A program made the position numbers and the translations under genes. The notes under the pieces are model-generated. The model ran no database searches, had not been told where the DNA came from, and saw only the letters and a list, made by a program, of their open reading frames with translations. A stretch of DNA of 64,000 nucleotides, from NCBI GenBank assembly GCA_029582165.1, contig CM055868.1:16479891-16543890 (forward strand), read 5' to 3'. How positions within the stretch are numbered: position 1 is the first letter of the stretch; every line of letters starts with the position of its first letter. Positions 24,568 through 34,952 of the stretch are shown here, piece after piece. The stretch comes from Portulaca oleracea (taxonomy: Eukaryota; Streptophyta; Magnoliopsida; Caryophyllales; Portulacaceae).

Positions 24568-25425
24568 ATGGCAACTGGGGAAAACATCTATAATGATGAT
24601 CCCCTCTTTCTGCAAGCTTCTTATCATCCGGGGCGTCAATTGATCAGCATCAAACTCAATGGAGCAAACTTTCAGAGATGGAGTAGAACTATGCAGATGG
24701 CCTTGAGGACCAAGAATAAACTGGTATTCTTGGATGGAAAATGTGTGAAGCCTGCAGAGAATGCATCTTCATACAATTAGTGGATTCCAGTTGATAGTAT
24801 GGTGATGAGTTGGTTGTTGGGTGCAATGGTTTCAGAATTGCCAGAATCATTCATGTACATTGATTCTGCACAATTTTTGTGGTCTGAGTTAGTTGAAAGG
24901 TTTGGAGAAAGCAATGGACCTCTTCTATATCAAATTGGGAAAGAAATCACTGATCTGTATTAACACAAAGCTGAAGAAGCTATGGGAGGAGATGAATGCC
25001 TATTCTGACATTCCTTTATGGGTGCACTAAATCTTGTGAAGCACTCAAGAAGAGGATGGAAATTGAAGAGAAGAAGAAGTTGGTGCACTTTCTAGTGCAT
25101 CTAAATGATGAATATGATTCCATCAGGAGTCAAATACTCTTGCAAGATCCTCTACCAAGCATAAACAAGGCTTATGCTATGATTCAAAGAGTTGAAAAAC
25201 AAAGACAAGTTTTTGGCAGTTTGAGTACTATCAAAGAATTAGCTGCAAGCACAACCAGAAATCCTAGAGAAGCATATACATATGGAGCTTTCTTTTCAAA
25301 AGGGGCAGGAAGAGGGAAGGTTGACAACAAGAAAAACAAAGCTGCATTGTATTGTACTCATTGCAAGATACATGGCACTCTATTGATCATTGTTTTAAAC
25401 TGATTGGATAACCGGAGTGGTATGA
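24568..25425 (+). pseudogene. Copia gag (UBN2-type), interrupted
   Basis: The frame begins at ATG 24568 (MATGENIYNDDPLFLQ) and shows the gag core LNGANFQRWSRTMQMALR. It is cut by TAG at 24778 in the sequence SYN-stop-WIPVDSMV, where Gln is likely in relatives. It then changes frame near 24960-25010 and resumes with LVHFLVHLNDEYDSIRSQIL. The CCHC knuckle (YCTHCKIHG...) is broken by a single-base frameshift near 25378; the other frame reads HSIDHCFKLIG. This protein would form the particle and bind RNA; this copy cannot. Confidence 0.85.
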
Positions 25426-25540
25426 TAAGTCAAGAATAAACAAAGGAAGAGTTGCTGGGAATGTTACTAGCACAGAGATTGATATTACACCCCTGGATGA
25501 TCAAGAAAACAACAACAATGTCAGTCAACTTGATACAAGT

Positions 25541-28474
25541 ATGATACAGAATATGATAGCTCAGGAGATGATGAAATGGATGAAGGGGAGGCAAGATAGC
25601 AGCAACAATGGGTCTAGTGGTGGCTTTGACTCAGTCTTTGCACATTTTGCTGGTAAGTCTACACACTCTCATTCTAATGTTGATTCTGCTGTTAATTCTG
25701 AATTCTTGAGTTCTTGGATTATGGATACAGGAGCCAGTGATCATATGTGTTTCAATCCTAAACTCTTTCCCCATTTATCACCTATTTCTAAGCCCACTCA
25801 CATTACTTTACCTGATGGAACCCTCAAAACTGTCTCCCAAACAGGTCACATACAACTTACATCCAATTTAACCCTCAAGAAAGTTCTCTTTGTCCCTGAA
25901 TTCAAATATAACCTTCTTTCTGTTAGTCAATTGGTTGCTGATCACAACCTATGTCTTACCTTTTACCCTAATACTTGCATATTCTAGGACCTTACAACTA
26001 ATAAAGTTGTTGCTGTAGCTCCAAGAGAAGCTGATTTGTACAAGTTACACTTAATAGCTGATGAAAGGGTCAATAAAAGCTCTAGCAGAATCAAATCTCA
26101 GTATATAGATAAACATAGTTTTTCTTCTAATGTTGTTAATTTTGTTGTTGATACTCTTCATGCTCGTTTAGGGCACACTTCATTGTCTAAGATGAAACAC
26201 TTAGATTGTAATATCCAGATTCCTGATAAATACAACTATGATGTTTGCATTCTTGCCAAATCTCATAGATTGCCTTTTAATAGAAGCTCAATTACCACTC
26301 AATCTCCTTTTGAGTTGATTCATATGGATTTATGGGGGCCATATAAAACTACTGCTCATTCTGGAGCAAATTATCTTTTAACTTTGGTTGATGACTTCAG
26401 TAGATGCACTTGGACTACACTTCTTCGAAGTAAAGATCAAGCTGCTCATGCTATCCTTGATTTTTATAAAATGATCAAAACTCAATTTGATAAGAAAATC
26501 CATCAATTTAGAACAGATAATGACACAGAATTCATCAATGCCACTGTCTTGAATTTTTTTCAAGAAAAAAGTATTTTAATTCAAAGATCTATGGTTAAAA
26601 CTCCCCAACAAAATGGGATTGCAGAGAGAAAACATAGACATCTTCTTGAAATGGCTAGAGCTATCATGTTTCAAGCTGGATTTCCTAAAACTTTTTGGGG
26701 TAATTGTATTCTTGCAGCTACTCACCTCATAAACAAGCTTCCTACTATCATCCTTAACTGGAAAAGTCCTTTTGAAATTCTTTATAACAAAAAACCAGAT
26801 TTAAAGGATTTAAGAACAATTGGATGCCTATGCTTCACATATAACACAGGTTTACAGGATAAATTTGCTCCTAGAGCAACTAAGTGTGTTCTCTTAGGAT
26901 ACACTACTGGTTTAAAAGGGTACAAAGTTCTTGACTTACAATCTAAACGAGTTTTTCACACTAGGGACATTATTTTTCAACAGCAAATTTTTCCTTTTAA
27001 ACAAAATTTGGCACCTAACATCAGTTCTGATGACACTCAGGGAGACTCCTTATTTCCTTTGCATGATTGTTTTCCTGATGCTAAAGATGTTAACTACAAA
27101 CTTTCTAATTCGGCACCACCTATTTCTCCTAATCAAACTCATCCTCCAAGCACTCCATATAATTCTCCTATTGATTCCATACAAAGAGCTTCTACTTCTA
27201 ATCAAATTCATGATCAATCTAATCCTACTCCTCCATCTAATTCCATATCTCAACCCTCATTTTCTGCTTCTCCTCACTTGAGAAGATATACTAGAACTAG
27301 AGGCCCTCCCTCTTAGTTAAAAGATTTTACTTGTACAAACAAACCAAAATCTAAGGCTACAGCAGCTTCCATTACTACCATTCATCCTCATTCTTCTACA
27401 CCTGACATACCTCACCCTATTCTTGATCAAACTAATTTTCCCCATTTTTCCTCCTTACATATGACTTCTCTGGCAAATGTTTTACAAGTTCCTGAACCAA
27501 GCACTTATAAACAAGCTAGACAACATCCTGAATGGGTAAAGGCAATGGATAGAGAGCTTGAAGCCCTGGAAACAAATGGGACTTGGATTCTCACTTCTCT
27601 ACCTCCAGGGAAGAAAGCTCTCTCATCTAAGTGGGTTTACAAGACCAAGTTTAAGCCTGATGGGTCTGTGGAGAGACATAAGGCTAGACTTGTGATAAGA
27701 GGCTTCGAGCAAGTCAAGGACAAGGATTATAAACATACCTTTTCTCCAGTTGCAAAACTTACTACTATTCGTGTTGTCATAGCTCTTGCAGCAGCAAGAA
27801 ATCGACCATTATTTCAGCTCGACATCAACAATGCTTTTTTGCATGGATACATTGATGAGGAAGTATACATGGTACCTCCTGATGGGTATCATAAGGCTAA
27901 ATCTGGAGAGGTATGTAAATTGGTAATATCACTCTATGGTTTGAAGCAGGCTTCAAGGCAATGGAACTTAGAAGTCACTAAGTTCTTGATCAGCATGGGT
28001 TTTGTCCTGTGTAAGAGTGATTACTCACTTTTTTCAAATGATATTGATGGGAAACATGTTTATATTCTGGTTTATGTGGATGATTTATTAATCACTGGAG
28101 ATGCTCATAATGCTATTCAGCAGATCAAGGCAGATCTACATACAACAGTCACCATCAAAGATCTGGGATTGGCTAAGTATTTTCTTGGCATTGAATTGGC
28201 TAGATCTTCTGCTGGAATAATTCTCAATCAGAGAAAATATGTTATGGATATCTTGCAGGACAATGGCCTCATTGCTAACAAGTATGCTAGGTTTCCCTTA
28301 CCTAGAGGTCTGAAGCTTGATGACAATTCTGGGGTGCCCTTGCCAGATCCTGAGTCTTATAGGAGACTCATTGGGAGACTTCTATATCTTACACTTACAA
28401 GGCCTGACATATCATATGTCATGCAACATCTGAGTTAGTTTTAACAACACCCTACTGACAGACAATATCAGGCT
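25541..28474 (+). pseudogene. Copia pol: protease, integrase and reverse transcriptase with four premature stops
   Basis: A single reading frame continues from 25541 to the solo-LTR insertion. It holds the protease motif WIMDTGASDH (Asp codon at 25724) and the GAG-pre-integrase block LHARLGHTSLSKMKHL. The integrase core has IHMDLWGPY, FRTDNDTEFI and AERKHRHLLEMAR, supplying the D-D-E triad. The RT has WVYKTKFKPDGSVERHKARL, LDINNAFLHG, LYGLKQASRQW and the catalytic YVDDLLITGD. Stops in frame are TAG 25985, TAG 27314, TAG 28436 and TAA 28442. Apart from these the frame is intact, so the decay is recent. Confidence 0.93.
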
Positions 28475-28479
28475 ACTAT

Positions 28480-30139
28480 TGTTTAGTCCCATTTTAGGGG
28501 CTAAATACCACTCGTTTACGCCCAAGTCTATTGCCGTTCCCTAATAAAATGGTTATTTATTACGTGTTTTGTGATTTTTAGGTATTAAGTTCGGAGAATA
28601 ATAAAAGGGGGCAAAGTTGCGGAAAAAGGCGATAACTCGGTCATCCCGAGACCTTTGGAGCCGATTTGATGCCGTGGTGAAGACCCGGGAAGCAAGGGAG
28701 ACCAGCCGTGCGTAAAGGAGAGGGATTTCGGGCCAAAAGGCTAAGTATGGGGGCATCCAGGCTCGTAGCGTTCGCTACAACAGCTGTAGCGATCGCTACG
28801 CCCCCATACTTAGATGGAGATCACTTGAAGAGCGTAGCGGTCGCTACGCCTATTGTAGCGATCGTTACGAGCCCAGAAGGTTACGCCCAGCGCCGAGCGG
28901 TCGCTACCCCATTCATAGCGCCCGCTACGATGAAGCCCTGATTTTCCAAGTTTTCCTGCTGACGGTCGTAGCGTTCGCTGCGGATGATTGACTGGGTCGC
29001 GACGCTGGGCATAGCGGACGCCTTGGAGCTGAAATGATTCGCCTGCTTTGGATCGTAACGAACGCTACGATGTCCGTAGCGTTTGCGACGACCTTATTTC
29101 CTGCATAATTTTCGACCAAAACGACCGTGTTCTGGTCTTCTTCCCCTTTGTTTTAATTAGGCCGACTTGTCACTTTCAAAGAGAGTTTTTGCTGGAGCTT
29201 TATTTTCTTTCCCTTTACATCTTCTATCTTTCAAGAGTTTTAGGATTAGCTTTTGGGGGGATTAACTTCTACTTTGTTGATTAATTACTTTCTTCAATCA
29301 AGGCCAATTGCTCTTCATCATTTGGGTATTATTGCTCTTCATTTATTGCCAATTTATTGCTCATCCATTTAGGTATAATCTCTTTTCTCCTCATTTTAAT
29401 GTTTCCAAATGCTTTGTTGCTTGTGTTAAGTGTAGTTTTATGTTGTTAATCATAGTGGTTAGTTTTAATATCCATCCTTTGAGTAGAACCATGCTAGGGT
29501 TTTATTGGTTGTGTGTTGCTAATTTCTCCACCATGTCTAGAGGCTAATCTTCCTTGAGGTGAGGGGGTGATTAAGGCCTTAATGGGTTTTGGCTAAGGTG
29601 TTTATTGATTAAAGTGTGTTTTAGTTGGAGGAGTCTATTTCACTTGGTGTCTTCTCATTGGGGTGGCGGTTCAAGGTCCGAGAGCTCTTTGAATCGTTAT
29701 ACACTCAATGGGAAGCCTAGAGGATAGTTAGGTCTACGCTTACGAGGGTAAGTGTAGGCTTAACTAGGAATTAACGCAATTCTCAACCCCGATGGTCCAT
29801 GGTGGACATAGGGTAGTTAATTTGAATCTTCCTCGAGGGAGGAGATTCATCGTGGCCCCTTTCCCGCGTTGTTCCATGGATAAATCCAACTTTATGCGCT
29901 TTAGTCATGAAAACTCCTTGATCAAAGATTCCGTTAAGTGTCTAAAACCCCCGAACCTCTCTTTGTCTAATTATCACCTAGTTAATCATCTTTCTAGTTT
30001 TAATTTTGTCATAATCAAAGTGATCTTTGCTCCGTAATTTATTTCTTGATTCAAGGCTAAAACCGAAACAAAATACGAGAATTTAGGCCACAGGCTCCCT
30101 GAGTTCGACAATTTACACCGGCCTGCAAATCGCTGTACA
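28480..30139 (+). repeat. Solo LTR of an Athila-like Gypsy family, inside the Copia RT/RNase H junction
   Basis: The 1660-bp insert begins TGTTTAGTCCCATTTT and ends CGCTGTACA, flanked by ACTAT (28475-28479, 30140-30144). Removing it and one ACTAT restores the Copia codons for ATIHVLRYLKG. Its first about 660 bp and the block at about 29515-29950 are closely similar to the 3' LTR at 46521-48235. It carries the palindrome array at 28765-29089 and a TATA-like TTTTAATTAG at 29151. With no internal region it is a solo LTR left by recombination between two LTRs. Confidence 0.93.
28765..29089 (+). repeat. Palindrome array, consensus GTAGCG-NN-CGCTAC, in LTR U3
   Basis: About ten irregularly spaced 14-bp units: 28765, 28786, 28834, 28855, 28895, 28915, 28968, 29011, 29055, 29076. 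The first three are perfect 6-2-6 palindromes with centre dinucleotides TT, AT and GT; the others carry one to three mismatches, several being C-to-T or G-to-A at CG sites. The array starts 285 bp from the LTR start and ends about 61 bp before a TATA-like box. Confidence 0.9.
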
Positions 30140-30144
30140 ACTAT

Positions 30145-30613
30145 ACATGTTTTGAGATATCTCAAAGGCTCAGTGAATAAAGGCCTATTTTATTCATCCT
30201 CTTCTTATCTTCAGCTCACAATATATTGTGATGCTGACTGGGGCACTTGTAGGATGACAGCCAGATCATTCACTGTCTACTGCATCTTTTTGGGTTCTTC
30301 TTTGATTTCTTGGAAAACAAAGAAACAAAAAACTGTATAGGGCTATGTCCTATACAACATCTGAACTTGAGTGGCTTCAACAATTATTGCAGGAGCTAGG
30401 GGTGAATATTTCATTACCAGTATCTCTTCATTGTGACAATAAAGCAGCTATGTATATCGCAGAGAATCCTGTGTTTCATGATAGAACAAAACATCTGAGG
30501 ATCAATTGTCATTACACTCAAGACAAGCTACTGGAAGGTTTTCTAGCCACCTCCTATGTCTCTTCTCACAATCAGATTGCAGACATTATGACTAAACCCT
30601 TGGGCGAGACATA
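30145..30613 (+). pseudogene. Copia RNase H, 3' end of pol
   Basis: After the solo LTR the pol frame resumes with HVLRYLKGSVNKGLFY. It continues through the RNase H block IYCDADWG to SWKTKKQKTV, where a stop (about 30340) and an apparent short deletion remove the usual SRSSAEAEYRA block. The end is recognisable: ELEWLQQLLQELGV, LHCDNKAAMYIAENPVFHDR, KHLRINCHYTQDKL and ADIMTKPLGE. Confidence 0.9.
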
Positions 30614-30669
30614 ACATAATTGCCTTTCTTCAAGGATGAATTTGTTGGACAATCCACCAAATCCACCTT

Positions 30670-30864
30670 GAGGGGGGATGTGAAGTATAGATAAGCATTC
30701 AAGAATTAGTTACTGTTTAGTTGGTTTGTTATTTCCCTCTCTTTCTTGTTATGTGCAGCTGCTGTATGTGTATAAGTATCCCTCCTTGGGACTCTTGCAA
30801 AATCAATATATGAGATACACAAATTTCTCTCTAAATCTCCAACTCTTTTCTTTCACATTTCACA
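30670..30864 (+). repeat. Polypurine tract and 3' LTR of the Copia element
   Basis: GAGGGGGGA (30670-30678) is the plus-strand primer. It abuts the 186-bp 3' LTR (30679-30864), which ends TTTCACA. The target duplication GTTAT follows at 30865-30869. Confidence 0.93.
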
Positions 30865-30869
30865 GTTAT

Positions 30870-32172
30870 ATATATTGGTGAAAGGAAAATCAGGGCGTAA
30901 CTAGCAAATTGTAGATTAATCGAAACAAACTTTTTATTTTTATTTTTTACAAAGTTAAGAATGGTCCAATCCATTAGATCCTTATCTCAGGGGTAAGAGA
31001 TCCAAATAGGTAAGGGAGAAATGTTCTCCTCAGGATTTAAACCCTAAACAACAGGAATAGGAGGTAGACCTCTCGACACTTAAGCAAGAGGTGATTGACA
31101 ATCGAAAGCAACATAGAGATGACATAAATTACACAAAATCAAGGAAGTCAATAAAAAGCAACACTAAAAATATGTGAGAAGCCCTAGAACTAAGAGAAAA
31201 AAAACTAATGGACAGTGACAACAAGAAACAGATCCACTAGAAGAAAAGAATACAACACGATCACGATCACAATATGTGATTTGACCCTTCAACAAAGATT
31301 AAACCCTGATTTCAAAACGTTGACACAACTCATGACTGATGTACAACTAGGCTAATGGGATTCCTATTCATATTCGTAGCCTCCACTGACTTGGAGATTA
31401 AAGGGTCATAATGATGGCATAATATCAATCCACGGCTAATCCTTGCTTTGGAAACAAAGACCCTCAACGTGACTTGCTTAATTTTTGCCTCCTAATTCTA
31501 AGATTTGGAAAGTCCTATAATACATGCTATTATGGAAAAGGAGAAGATAAGCAAGAGGACTGGAAAGGAAGAAGGTAGAAGAATACGTTGCAATAAGAAC
31601 AAAGAGAGAAATAAATGAGGAGAATACGTATTACCCTCAACCGAGGGACGTTCATACATTAACATCATCCACAGTTTACAATTATGGATTAATTTTGAAG
31701 GTGACAACCTTTAATAATTTGAAATTTTCATATGACACAACCAAGAAAAGATAAGATATAAGAAGTCATGACGAGTCCAAACGAGTTAGAAGTATGGTTC
31801 TTATTAATATGAAAGCGGACTAAATATGAGACCTGGGAGAGTAGGAAGGTATTGGTGGATATTCACGGTGTTCCACCGCAAGGACGAACATGGATGAACT
31901 TCCAAAGATGTTTGCAGCAATAAGGTAAACAAATTAGTCTAGGCCAAAGTACAAGAACAACTAAGTACTTTGAGAATATGAGGGTCAAAATCCTCACAGA
32001 CATAATTTACAGAATTGAATGGTAAGTATTGTTGAATATGGAGATTGCGCCTATAGAGTCCACGTGAAGGAAGAAGGTTCATATATGCACATAACATGCA
32101 AGAAAATGCATACATGCGTACAGTGACGATGATGAAGAAATGTAGGAGAACTCAAGCAACAATGATGTCAAT
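30870..32172. other. Unassigned DNA between the Copia and Athila-like elements
   Basis: About 1.3 kb with no recognisable coding frame, RNA or repeat. Its right part probably contains the truncated 3' side of the minus-strand Athila-like element, but no 3' LTR or polypurine tract was found there. Confidence 0.4.
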
Positions 32173-32868
32173 CTACAAGATCCTATGGAAGGAGTTGAGA
32201 GAGTTCAGGAGACGCTGGATAAAGTCAGGAAAGTTTGAGATGATGCGGTGGAAGATACGGACGCTGAGGTTACAAAAATCCCGGGCCTTGGAGTTGCTTG
32301 GGCAATAAAACTGCGCTCGTTGGGTTCGAACCTTGGGATAGCGCCTCCTCCAGCAAGTGAGGTCTCGCATAGCCTTTTGTTCATCAAAGTTAACACTCTC
32401 GCCATAGAAGATACCGTCCTCGGGTAGGCCTAACGCATTGCAAAGATCCTTAACCGTGCATTGGACCTCCTTTTTGTTCACGATGTACGAGAAAGAGACG
32501 TTGGATGTACCGTCTTCCTCTACTACCAAAGAACTAAGGAACTCGAGCACCAGTTGTTCGATGATTGGCTCGTTGATGGTGGCGAAGACCTCCCAACCCA
32601 TGGTTTTGATGAAGAAATCCATGCTCGGTTTACAAAATATATCCTTGGCCGTCTCTTCATGATAGAGGTATGGAGCACAAATCTTCCGTTTCTTGAGCCT
32701 CTCATACCTCGCCTTGTGCATATCGTCCCGGAAGTTAACCTTAACCTTCGGGTCGCATTGAATGATCGAGGCTGGTTGACCCTTGTACCGGGTTTTATCG
32801 GGCTCGGTAGAGGTTGATGGGACGGGGGTTGGTTCCGGCTCGGTCCGGGCTCGTTTTGCTTGACCCAT
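32173..32868 (-). CDS. Athila-type accessory ORF ('putative plant transposon protein' domain)
   Basis: An open frame of about 231 codons from ATG at 32868 (MGQAKRARTEPEPTPVPSTS). A Pro/Ser/Thr-rich basic N terminus is followed by RYERLKKRKI and a folded part with FFIKTMGWEVFATINEP, IIEQLVLEFLSSLV, FSYIVNKKEVQCTVKDLCNA and LGLPEDGIFYGE. This pattern matches, from memory, the plant retrotransposon ORF found downstream of integrase in Athila elements (Pfam ATHILA ORF-1 / putative plant transposon protein type). Its function is unknown; older literature calls it env-like. No signal peptide or membrane segment is evident. The last about 50 residues look unlike the family, so the 3' end may be a deletion joint. 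Confidence 0.65.
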   Translation of the reverse strand: MGQAKRARTEPEPTPVPSTSTEPDKTRYKGQPASIIQCDPKVKVNFRDDMHKARYERLKKRKICAPYLYHEETAKDIFCKPSMDFFIKTMGWEVFATINEPIIEQLVLEFLSSLVVEEDGTSNVSFSYIVNKKEVQCTVKDLCNALGLPEDGIFYGESVNFDEQKAMRDLTCWRRRYPKVRTQRAQFYCPSNSKARDFCNLSVRIFHRIISNFPDFIQRLLNSLNSFHRIL

Positions 32869-33429
32869 TGATAGCAGCTGAGAAACACAACCACCACAAC
32901 AAAGAAACACCACAAGAATACCACCCAAAAATCCCCAGCAACCACAAATTTAAATCAACCACAAAACCCAACTCAATACTTCACCAAAACACTCCAAATC
33001 TCAACTTCAAATTTAACCAAATACAACCCCAAAGTCGTCCAACCAAAAACACAAGAAAATTGCACAGAATTCAACCCAAAATAGCAAGAAAAGCAAAGAT
33101 TGATGCGCCAACAATCAAGGAATACCTGGGTTGAAGACTTTGAAGACTTCTCTTGCTATTTTCGAGCCCCACAAAGAACAAGGAATCTAGAAATTTGCTT
33201 GAGGAGGACCGAAAATGGTGGAAAAACGCAGGCAGTGCAGCTAGGGTTAGAATCGCGGGGGAGATTGGAGAGAAATGGAAGAAATTGGTGATGGATTTGT
33301 CAAATCTTGCAAGGAATTTGTGGTATTAGGGTTTTTGGAGGGTTTTCGAAGGTTAGGGAATGGAAGGAAATGAAAGACAAATGAGGGGAAATGAGATTAA
33401 ACCCCCGACATATTCCGTAGTTTCGACTC

Positions 33430-33696
33430 ACCGTGGCCACAATCGATTCGGCGGTGGGCACGGTGTGGCTCGGGTTGGGGAAAAGAGGAAAAATTGCAGG
33501 GTAGTCACCGTGGCTACGGTAACATCCACCGTGGTCATGGTGATCTTCGGGAAGACCTTTTTTCCAAGAACTTGCTGTGATGAGACCGTGGCTGCGATTA
33601 AGCTCACCGTGGTCACGGTAACCTTCGGCCTGAGGAAACTGGGGACACTTTGCATAACCTGACCGTGACCACGGTCCAGCCGACCGTGGGCACGGT
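33430..33696 (-). repeat. Internal palindrome array, consensus ACCGTG-NN-CACGGT
   Basis: About eight 14-bp units (33430, 33454, 33507, 33528, 33585, 33606, 33662, 33683). Perfect examples have centres GT, AC and GG; others carry one to four changes. The array lies between the integrase and the accessory ORF, about 560 bp before that ORF's start codon. The same motif forms the array inside this element's LTR at 36033-36354. Confidence 0.88.
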
Positions 33697-34119
33697 CCCT
33701 TTCGGCCTAGCCACTGAACCTACAAGGCTCAAAACTTGGAAAAAAAAACGTTAAGTCCTAAAATCTACCCTCTTATCATCCACTCCCTTTTCTTTCTCGC
33801 TCAATTTATCATTCAAGGGTATTTTCCCATCACTCAAAAATCACATTCAAATCCCGACCCTCATAGAACCTCTCTTTATTTTCTTTTCCGCTCTCGAGTT
33901 TTTTCTTCTTTTCAATCTTTTCTATTTTTTTTTTCAGTTTTTCTAATTTTTCTCTTTTCTCTTTCTTTTTCTCAAATTTTTTCAATAAACACTAAGGAAA
34001 ATGAAAATGCTAAAACAAGGGAAATAAAATGGAAGAAAATGAAAGAAAACACTAAAAGAAGGGGAAGTAAGTCATACCTCTCCCTGGTGCTTGTTTTTGT
34101 AGGTCCTAGCTCGACCTTT

Positions 34120-34929
34120 CCCGATGCTTTTCAATCCTCAAAATTCGCGAGATACACCACAACTTTCCCAGCATAATCCTCGCCCATGATGTACGATTTA
34201 AGCTTCGATGAGTTTGCTTTGAAACACTTTCCTTGTGCATCCTTCAATTCTACAACTCCGGCGGGGAGATTTTTCACAATTTCAAACGGACCGGACCATC
34301 GTGATCTCAATTTCCCGGAGAATAACTTTAGCCTTGAGTTGAAGAGAGAACCCTATCACCTACCACAAACTCACGTCGGTTCAACCTCTTGTCGTGCCAT
34401 GCTTTGGTTCTTTCTTTGTAGATCTTGTTGTTCTCATATGCATGACGCCTCAACTCCTCAAGTTCTTCTAGTTGAAATAACCGACTACTTCCGACTGCCT
34501 TAAGATCGAAGTTCAACTTCTTGATTGCCCACATGGTTTTATGCTCAAGCTCCACGGGAAAGTGACACGCCTTCCCGTAGACGAGACGGTAGGGAGTAGT
34601 ACCGATCGGAGTCTTGTAGGCGGTGCGGTATGCCCACAAAACTTCATCCAATTTTTCTGCCCAATCTTTCCTTGAAGAGTTGACCGTCTTCTCTAAGATT
34701 TCCTTGATGGCTCGGTTATAGATTTCCACTTGACATTGTGTTTGTGGATGATAAGGTAGTCCCTTCTTATGATTGATGTCGTACTTTGCCAAAAGAGACT
34801 CGAACTTCTTCTCAATGAAATGGGAACCGTTGTCACTAATGATGACCCTTGGAATGCCGAATCTTGGAAATAGGGTCTTTTTCAAGAATCTCGAAACGGA
34901 CTTCCCATCGCACCTCACGTATGGTATGG
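34120..34929 (-). pseudogene. Athila-like integrase, truncated and frameshifted
   Basis: The frame enters just after the first catalytic Asp would occur ([20 protein letters not shown]). It contains the second Asp and Glu regions ([30 protein letters not shown]), then the Athila-typical [20 protein letters not shown] and [16 protein letters not shown]. Near 34340 the frame shifts: the primary frame ends VLSSTQG-stop, while another continues [22 protein letters not shown] and MGEDYAGK to about 34120. The product would have inserted cDNA; this copy lacks the first Asp and is dead. Farther on, the minus strand has GGTCGAGCTAGGACC near 34110, a motif also found after the gag-only ORF at 44785. 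Confidence 0.88.
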
Positions 34930-34946
34930 CCCCGGCAAGGACGCCA
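34930..34946 (-). promoter_or_regulatory. Primer binding site, tRNA-Asp type
   Basis: Minus-strand TGGCGTCCTTGCCGGGG closely matches the plant tRNA-Asp(GUC) complement used by Athila/Tat elements (TGGCGCCGTTGCCGGGG). It lies 6 bases from the LTR end. Confidence 0.8.
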
Positions 34947-34952
34947 TTTTGT

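Larger units (their letters stand above)
24321..30864 (+). mobile_element. Ty1/Copia retrotransposon, full structure, multiply disabled
   Basis: Both LTRs, primer site, gag, pol and polypurine tract are present, flanked by GTTAT (24316-24320 and 30865-30869). The 187/186-bp LTRs differ at only four substitutions and one 1-base indel, so insertion was fairly recent. Domain order is gag, protease, integrase, RT, RNase H, the Copia order. Premature stops, gag frameshifts and a 1660-bp LTR inserted between RT and RNase H disable it. Without that insert the element is about 4.9 kb. The Copia lineage could not be settled by eye. Confidence 0.95.

Noticed and set aside
28765..29089. CRISPR-like array
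   Set aside because: Repeats are palindromic, degenerate and irregularly spaced inside a plant LTR; there are no regular spacers or cas genes.
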